Positions 31,287 to 36,217 of a stretch of 36,217 nucleotides of DNA are shown in pieces (position 1 is the first letter of the stretch; every line of letters begins with the position of its first letter). The DNA comes from DASUXY01 sp036377675 (GTDB lineage: Bacteria; Bacillota; Bacilli; Bacillales; Amphibacillaceae), in the NCBI GenBank assembly GCA_036377675.1, contig DASUXY010000030.1:1-36217 (forward strand), given 5' to 3'. Under the pieces are notes generated by a model, which saw nothing but the letters and a program-made list of their open reading frames with translations, had not been told where the DNA came from and searched no databases. The translations under genes and the position numbers were made by a program.

Positions 31287-31682
31287 TTATTTCACGAACT
31301 CCTCGTTCAAAATCGAGTTGTCTGAAGGAAGCGACAGCATAGAAATGTTGAAATAGCGACGTTCTCCTGATGGAACAATGGACAAAACTAGTTGTGAGTT
31401 CAATAATATTTCCTGAAACGAGTTTTTTTGACACATTCCATTTATTTTAGAGTACGAACGTGGTATAATATTTAGGAATAATAGATTGTTCATATTATGT
31501 TTTCTCAAAGATAGAGATAGACGATCGAACAAGACATCCATCCGTGTAGAGAATGCTGACAGACGAACAAGCGAAACGACATGGATCTTCTCATCGTAAG
31601 CAATTGCACACATAGAGAGATCCATTGTGCGTTCCTGAAGAATGATTAGGTTGTGGCTTATTGACCGCGAACTCGAGATCAA
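31287..31682 (-). CDS. Uncertain hypothetical protein
   Basis: A 131-codon frame starts with TTG 31682, only 4 bases after GGAGG; an ATG lies 19 codons in. The product is Ser- and Leu-rich with no clear domain (NNLLFLNIIPRSYSKINGMC in the middle, LLNSQLVLSIVPSGERRYFN near the end). No relatives come to mind. It fills an otherwise empty spacer upstream of the LCP gene; it could be a decayed or a chance ORF. Confidence 0.3.
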   Translation of the reverse strand: MISSSRSISHNLIILQERTMDLSMCAIAYDEKIHVVSLVRLSAFSTRMDVLFDRLSLSLRKHNMNNLLFLNIIPRSYSKINGMCQKNSFQEILLNSQLVLSIVPSGERRYFNISMLSLPSDNSILNEEFVK

Positions 31683-31942
31683 TCAACCTCCATAATCTTT
31701 TCTTCTGGCACTTTCTTCTAGGCAAGATACTTTTCCTATTCACATTCATGAATCGTTATATCCATATGTTGTCATAGAGGTTGTTTACAAGATGACGTGC
31801 ATATCGACATCGATGTTCTAATACCGTATAGATAACAGGATGTCCCGTCTATTCTTTCATGATGGACAAATTTTATATAAACAAACGACATGTTTTTAAT
31901 CAGGTTCTCAATGAACGTTTTTAATTAAAGGGGTAAAATAAT
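31683..31942. other. Leader region of the LCP gene
   Basis: No ORF is seen. The right end carries AAAGGGG for the start at 31943. A promoter could not be fixed with confidence. Confidence 0.35.
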
Positions 31943-33070
31943 ATGAAACGGATAGATCTGCGTAAAAAACCGAGGAAACGACGTTTACGCAAACTTTTTT
32001 TGTTAGTGCTGTTTATATTTATCGGGTTGGTCGGTTTCGGAGGATATTACGTCTTTCAAACATTCCAAGCCGCTGGTGAATCATTTGATGACCTCGGTCG
32101 AGATAAATCCGATTTGCGGGATTCAACAGTTTCCATTCGTAAAGATCCTGTATCGATTTTATTAATGGGAATCGAGGACTATGAAACAGATGGAGATCAC
32201 GGGAGAACAGATACGTTAATCGTAGCTACGTTTAGTCCGAATGATGAAAGGCTAAAGTTATTAAGCATCCCCCGCGATACATTCGTTACGATTGCTGGTC
32301 GACATACACAAGATAAAATTAACCATGCGTATGCATTCGGTGGAAAATATATGACAATCAAAACAATTGAAAACTTTTTAGAAATACCGATTGATTATTA
32401 TGCGACCGTTGATTTTGATGGATTTATCGATATCATTGATATTCTCGGTGGGATTACGGTTGATGTTCCGTTTGACTTTGAACAGAAAACAATGGCACCT
32501 AATTCACGGGTGTTGCAGTTTTATGAAGGGCCGATGGAACTTGATGGGGAGCATGCACTTGCATTTGCACGGATGAGAAAAGCAGACCCACGGGGCGATA
32601 TCGGTCGAAACGAACGTCAACAAGAAGTGATTAAAGCAATTATAGATAAAGCAACCTCCTTAAAAACGATTACTAAAATAAACGATCTCGCGTATGAAGT
32701 TGGCGAAAATATAGAAACGAATATGCGCGTAAGTGAAGGTTTAGCATTTTTCAAAGAGTACAGGGACTTTAAAACGAGTAATATTGATCAAATTGAACTG
32801 AAAACAAAACCACAACGTTTCAATGGTGTGAGTTACCAAATCGTAGACGAGGAATCTTTGGCAGAAGCGAAAGAAATTTTAAAACACCATCTTGAAATTG
32901 ATCCCTCTCCACTTTCTGATGGTGAAGAGATAAATGAGGAAGAGGAAACAGATGAAACCGATGAAGAGATGAATCCCGATGGAACAGAAGAAGATGCAAA
33001 CATCGAACGAGAACGAGATTACGTTGAACAACATAACGAAATGGAACAGAGCGAAATAACGGAACAGTAA
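31943..33070 (+). CDS. LytR-CpsA-Psr (LCP) family wall-polymer ligase
   Basis: A 375-residue type II membrane protein. A basic N-terminus (KRIDLRKKPRKRRLRK) is followed by one helix (LFLLVLFIFIGLVGFGGYYV) and an extracellular LCP domain (about 65-320). Lipid-phosphate-binding and catalytic motifs are HGRTDTLIVATF, LSIPRDTFV, DKINHAYAFGG and FARMRKADPRGDIGRNERQQ. LCP enzymes transfer teichoic acid or other undecaprenyl-linked polymers to peptidoglycan. The last 50 residues are a disordered acidic tail (EEEETDETDEEM). AAAGGGG lies before ATG 31943. It is convergent with TagO, which starts synthesis of its likely substrate. Confidence 0.92.
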   Translation: MKRIDLRKKPRKRRLRKLFLLVLFIFIGLVGFGGYYVFQTFQAAGESFDDLGRDKSDLRDSTVSIRKDPVSILLMGIEDYETDGDHGRTDTLIVATFSPNDERLKLLSIPRDTFVTIAGRHTQDKINHAYAFGGKYMTIKTIENFLEIPIDYYATVDFDGFIDIIDILGGITVDVPFDFEQKTMAPNSRVLQFYEGPMELDGEHALAFARMRKADPRGDIGRNERQQEVIKAIIDKATSLKTITKINDLAYEVGENIETNMRVSEGLAFFKEYRDFKTSNIDQIELKTKPQRFNGVSYQIVDEESLAEAKEILKHHLEIDPSPLSDGEEINEEEETDETDEEMNPDGTEEDANIERERDYVEQHNEMEQSEITEQ

Positions 33071-33073
33071 TCC

Positions 33074-33121
33074 AAAAGAAGCACATCTTCCGTCGACGGC
33101 GGAAGGTGTGCTTCTTTTTTT
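33074..33121. terminator. Strong bidirectional terminator between LCP and TagO genes
   Basis: AAAAGAAGCACATCTTCCG pairs with CGGAAGGTGTGCTTCTTTT (one mismatch) around GTCGACGG bases, followed by T on both strands. Confidence 0.9.
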
Positions 33122-33131
33122 ATCGTTACAC

Positions 33132-34214
33132 TTATTGCCGATTTATTTTTTTCGTACCGACGATTCGCCGAATCCCCGTTAGAATCGGTTGACGCTTGTA
33201 AAAAGTCATCCCCGCTAATTCAGCAATGAGCTGAATACCTAAGCCAATGGCGACGATGACGACTAAGGATGATAGTAAGGTCGTACTGTTAAAGATGATC
33301 GCCATACAGCCAAAAAACACACTGAAAGCATAGATAATTAACACAGAAGCTCGGTGCGAATAACCCATGTGAATCAGTTGATAATGGATATGCTGTTGGT
33401 CCGCTGTTGCGATACTTTCGTTATTCATCGTTCGTCTTATAATCGCTGAAATCGTATCAAAAATAGGAATCGCTATGACGATAAGCGGAACGATAAAGCT
33501 AAAAAAAGCTACATTTTTAAATAAGCCTAGCATTGAAACGATGGCAATCGAATAACCTAAAAATAAAGCACCTGTATCGCCCATAAAAATCTTCGCCGGA
33601 TAGAAGTTGTGAAACAAAAAGCCAACACTACTACCGATTAAAATGATACTCAAATAGACAACGACGAATCGGTAATCCATCACTGCCATGATAAGTATAC
33701 TCGTTAATCCAATTGCTGATACCCCTGCCGCTAGTCCATCCAAACCGTCGATTAAGTTAATCGCATTGGAAGCGCCAACAATCCAGACAATGGTTAAAAT
33801 AACCCCTAAACTGTCCAAGTAAACCGTCCCTAAAAAAGGAATCGTCAGCTTATCAATAATGAGTCCCGAGGAAACAACAACGAGAGCAGCTAAGAGTTGG
33901 CCGATTAATTTATAAAGCGGCTTTAAGTCAAACATATCATCAAGCAAGCCTGTAATAATCATAAGACAAGCCCCGACGATGATGGCATTCATATATTCAT
34001 GGACGGGCTGGACGTACATGAAACCGGCAACAACACCGATAAAAATCGCTAAACCACCCATGCTCGGCTTCGTACCGTTATGTGTTTTTCGTTTCCGGTC
34101 GGGTTGGTCGACAATGTTCCATCGTAAAGCTATCTTTATAATGATTGGTGTTACGATTAATGATGTTGCACACGATATGATAAATGCTATGAACAATTCA
34201 GTTATGTCCCACAT
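33132..34214 (-). CDS. tagO: TagO/WecA-type undecaprenyl-phosphate GlcNAc-1-phosphate transferase
   Basis: A 360-residue protein with about eleven membrane helices. Family motifs in order are DQPDRKRKTH, PSMGGLAIF, GLLDDMFDL, NLIDGLDGLAAG, FMGDTGALFLGY and HIHYQLIHMGYSH. It moves GlcNAc-1-phosphate from UDP-GlcNAc to undecaprenyl phosphate, the first step of wall teichoic acid and other wall glycopolymers, on the cytoplasmic face. GAAGAAGGTG lies before ATG 34214. It competes with EpsL for the lipid carrier (known biology, not shown here). Confidence 0.93.
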   Translation of the reverse strand: MWDITELFIAFIISCATSLIVTPIIIKIALRWNIVDQPDRKRKTHNGTKPSMGGLAIFIGVVAGFMYVQPVHEYMNAIIVGACLMIITGLLDDMFDLKPLYKLIGQLLAALVVVSSGLIIDKLTIPFLGTVYLDSLGVILTIVWIVGASNAINLIDGLDGLAAGVSAIGLTSILIMAVMDYRFVVVYLSIILIGSSVGFLFHNFYPAKIFMGDTGALFLGYSIAIVSMLGLFKNVAFFSFIVPLIVIAIPIFDTISAIIRRTMNNESIATADQQHIHYQLIHMGYSHRASVLIIYAFSVFFGCMAIIFNSTTLLSSLVVIVAIGLGIQLIAELAGMTFYKRQPILTGIRRIVGTKKINRQ

Positions 34215-34258
34215 TTATTAATTACACCTTCTTCAACGTATTCGTGTACCTATCCATC

Positions 34259-34264
34259 ATTCTA
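34259..34264 (-). promoter_or_regulatory. Candidate tagO promoter (-10)
   Basis: On the minus strand TGGTAGAAT gives TAGAAT with an extended -10 TGn. The -35 region is poor. Confidence 0.35.
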
Positions 34265-34391
34265 CCATATTTTACTCCGTTGTATAGAGACCAATAGAGT
34301 AGATTTTATGACAAATAAAATCGGTACGACTATAGATAAAGCGTCAATGAGTGCATGTTAAAGAGTGTATTGCGGCTACGGTCCCGGGCAT

Positions 34392-34428
34392 AAAATAAAC
34401 CTAGTCTCTCAGAGAAGAGAAACTAGGT
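34392..34428 (-). terminator. Terminator of the glucosaminidase gene
   Basis: On the minus strand ACCTAGTTTCTC pairs with GAGAGACTAGGT (one mismatch), followed by TTATTTT, 10 bp after the stop codon. Confidence 0.85.
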
Positions 34429-34437
34429 AACTAGCGT

Positions 34438-36217
34438 TTATTTATAGTTTGGGATATTAAATCGTAACATCGGATTATTCAACAAGCTGTACATATTTTT
34501 AATTTGTGTCACTTGTTTCACAGCCCAGGCGATATCTGTCGCATATTGTGGATAACCTGGGTTTGCAGGATTCCAACGCATTTTATACAATGTGTTTTGC
34601 TTATATTGATTGTGGATATAGCTACTAGCAATAAATTTAGCTCCACCTTTAATAGCTGCTTCAGGTGTAAACCACCCTTCATTGTATGCGCGGAAAGCAC
34701 CTCCACGTAACGGATTGCTATCTACTGCTCCAATCCCAAACATGTTGTACGTCGTTTTAATATCGGTTACGTTGTCGCGGTTCGTCGAATGAACGAGAAC
34801 TAAATGACCGTTTTGATCCTTACCGACTTCGACACCTTTTGCTAATGTTGATGTTCCGTGACCTGTTTCCAGTAATGCGTGAGAGATGAGGTAAATTTCA
34901 TTGACCGAGTGTTCCTTACCTCCGTCAATAAATGCTTGTCCTAAACCTTCTAAGACACCTTTCCCTTTTAAAACGGTGTTTAATTCGCTTGCTGGAACAC
35001 CTGCACTTGCTGTCAACACTAAATGTTGGAATCTGTCGTTATTGGACGGATCTAAATAATACCTTACATCACTTCGGGTCGGATTTCTCCACGTATTGTA
35101 TTGAATTTTGTACCACGTATTTCCTTTTTCAAGAATTGTCACAGAAGCCCCTTCATTTAACGTACCGTAAATGTGGCTCGTATTGTTCGGCTCTGCACGA
35201 ACGTTTAAACGAGACGTCGTTTTTCCGTTATTTGAGGACGTTAATTGAATATAAGCACTATGAACATAAGCTGGAGCATTGCGGTACATATCCGTCTGTT
35301 GCAATTGATTCATCTGGATGTCCAATGCTTCTTCAAGTGTGTACCTATAATTCGTATACGTCACTTCTTCTCGTGATTGTAAAAGTTCATCGATGGTCGC
35401 TAATGTCACTTCATCTGCGATTCCACTTACAGGCAGCTCATATGCTTGTTGAAACTCTTCCACTCGTTTTTCGGTAAAATCACCGTAGTACGTTGTCACT
35501 TTGATGCCATCAAAACCGAGTTGATTCAAGTTTTCTTTTAACTGGATCGTATCTTCATGACGCTTGCCTTTTTGCAAGGGACTCGATAAAATTTCATCGA
35601 TTTTGTCTAACGTGCGAGAATCGGCAATGCCGGTAACTGTTAAGCCGTAATAACGTTGGAAATCTTTCACACGTGTTTCTGTAAAGCTGCCGTAAAGAGG
35701 CGTCACTTTAATGTTGCCGAAGCCTAAGCGATTCAAATCTTTCTTTAACTGAATCGTGTCTTCATGACGTTTCCCTCGTTGAAATGGAGTTGACAAAATT
35801 TCAGCGATTTTGTCTAATGTGCGAGAATCGGCAACGCCGGTAACTGTTAAGCCGTAATAACGTTGGAAATCTTTCACACGCGTTTCAGTAAAACTGCCGT
35901 AAAGGGGCGTTACTTTAATGTTCCCAAAGCCTAAACGGTTCAAATCTTTCTTCAACTGAATCGTGTCTTCATGACGTTTCCCTCGTTGAAATGGAGTTGA
36001 CTTGAGCTCTTCTATTTTATCCAACGTGTCTAAGTCGGCTTTACCCGTTACTGTTAAGCCGTAATACTTTTGAAAATCTTTCACACGTTTCTCCGTGAAA
36101 TCGCCGTAATACGTTGTAACCTTGATTTCACCAAAACCGAGTTGGTTTAAGCTTTCTTTCAACGTCATGATCTTTTCGTGACGACCCCCTCGTTGAAATG
36201 TGCTCGAAAATAAATCG
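34438..36217 (-). CDS. Endo-beta-N-acetylglucosaminidase with peptidoglycan-binding repeats (5' end off the window)
   Basis: The frame has no stop up to the right edge; residues upstream of ATG 36168 (FQRGGRHEKI) continue the same repeat, so the true start is beyond 36217. In order: four or more PG_binding_1-like repeats of 69 residues (each with FQRGKRHEDTIQLKKDLNRL and FTETRVKDFQRYYGLTVTG), a linker, an SH3b domain (RLNVRAEPNNTSHIYG to WYKIQYN), and a C-terminal GH73/LytD-type glucosaminidase domain (about the last 190 residues). The catalytic Glu is in ALLETGHGTS, with YNMFGIGA further on. It should cut peptidoglycan glycan chains in cell separation or wall turnover. Monocistronic with its own terminator. 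Confidence 0.92.
   Translation of the reverse strand, partial: DLFSSTFQRGGRHEKIMTLKESLNQLGFGEIKVTTYYGDFTEKRVKDFQKYYGLTVTGKADLDTLDKIEELKSTPFQRGKRHEDTIQLKKDLNRLGFGNIKVTPLYGSFTETRVKDFQRYYGLTVTGVADSRTLDKIAEILSTPFQRGKRHEDTIQLKKDLNRLGFGNIKVTPLYGSFTETRVKDFQRYYGLTVTGIADSRTLDKIDEILSSPLQKGKRHEDTIQLKENLNQLGFDGIKVTTYYGDFTEKRVEEFQQAYELPVSGIADEVTLATIDELLQSREEVTYTNYRYTLEEALDIQMNQLQQTDMYRNAPAYVHSAYIQLTSSNNGKTTSRLNVRAEPNNTSHIYGTLNEGASVTILEKGNTWYKIQYNTWRNPTRSDVRYYLDPSNNDRFQHLVLTASAGVPASELNTVLKGKGVLEGLGQAFIDGGKEHSVNEIYLISHALLETGHGTSTLAKGVEVGKDQNGHLVLVHSTNRDNVTDIKTTYNMFGIGAVDSNPLRGGAFRAYNEGWFTPEAAIKGGAKFIASSYIHNQYKQNTLYKMRWNPANPGYPQYATDIAWAVKQVTQIKNMYSLLNNPMLRFNIPNYK
35554..36200 (-). repeat. Tandem 207-bp coding repeats
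   Basis: The 69-codon unit recurs at a 207-bp spacing; for example TTCATGACGTTTCCCTCGTT begins at 35761 and again at 35968. The two middle units are almost identical in DNA, and the outer ones are more diverged. Confidence 0.8.

Noticed and set aside
34932..35477. 181-codon plus-strand frame
   Set aside because: It is antisense to the glucosaminidase linker and SH3 region, which have clear domains in the other strand.

Overview
The window looks like the chromosome of a low-GC Gram-positive bacterium of the family Bacillaceae. The reasons are strong AGGAGG-type ribosome binding sites, frequent TTG/GTG starts, and relatives of Bacillus subtilis EpsC/L/M/N, YwqE, TagO, YcnK, YvrJ and LysM-P60/LytD-type wall hydrolases. 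Very acidic secreted proteins (the copper-module lipoprotein, the tail of the LCP protein) would suit a salt- or alkali-tolerant species; that is an inference.

Region 1 (1 to about 7.8 kb) is an AT-rich accessory zone full of gene debris. It has C-terminal gene remnants, a frameshifted small gene (631-1055), two small lipoproteins, an intact secreted V8-like serine protease (1706-2602), a GNAT acetyltransferase broken twice (3351-3855), a VanZ-like remnant (4198-4795), and a run of four XRE-type regulators of which two are broken. A short dispersed motif (core AATCGGGCC) recurs four or five times, and a perfect 32-bp palindrome lies at 432-463.

Region 2 (7.8 to 20.6 kb, minus strand) is an exopolysaccharide locus. 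Transcription order is chain-length/kinase activator (20556), BY-type tyrosine kinase (19820), PHP tyrosine phosphatase YwqE (18743), orphan LuxR-type response regulator (17757), EpsC-like UDP-GlcNAc 4,6-dehydratase (16823), one GT4 glycosyltransferase, a CitE/HpaI-like aldolase-fold protein, a Wzx-type flippase, a Wzy-type polymerase, and EpsL, EpsM and EpsN homologues. EpsC, EpsN and EpsM would make UDP-N,N'-diacetylbacillosamine and EpsL would load it onto the lipid carrier. The inner cassette (about 9.0-14.8 kb) is visibly more AT-rich than the genes flanking it. The aldolase-like gene is the least expected member.

Region 3 (20.6 to 26.2 kb) has a four-LysM NlpC/P60 wall hydrolase preceded by about 770 bp with two related stem-loops, a small membrane protein, a secreted SGNH hydrolase, a possible 33-residue membrane peptide, and a YeeE/YedE (TsuA-like) sulfur-compound transporter.

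Region 4 (26.5 to 30.2 kb) holds a broken lipoprotein gene and then a copper module: a YcnK-type DeoR/NosL-like regulator with an operator-like inverted repeat over its promoter, a SCO1 copper chaperone lipoprotein, and a lipoprotein with two YtkA/FixH-like domains. A convergent MgtC/SapB membrane protein follows.

Region 5 (30.2 to 36.2 kb) has a gene-poor stretch with a YvrJ-family gene and other tiny ORFs, an LCP-family wall-polymer ligase, TagO, and a large endo-beta-N-acetylglucosaminidase with tandem 69-residue peptidoglycan-binding repeats that runs off the right edge. No tRNA, rRNA, CRISPR array or intact insertion sequence was seen.
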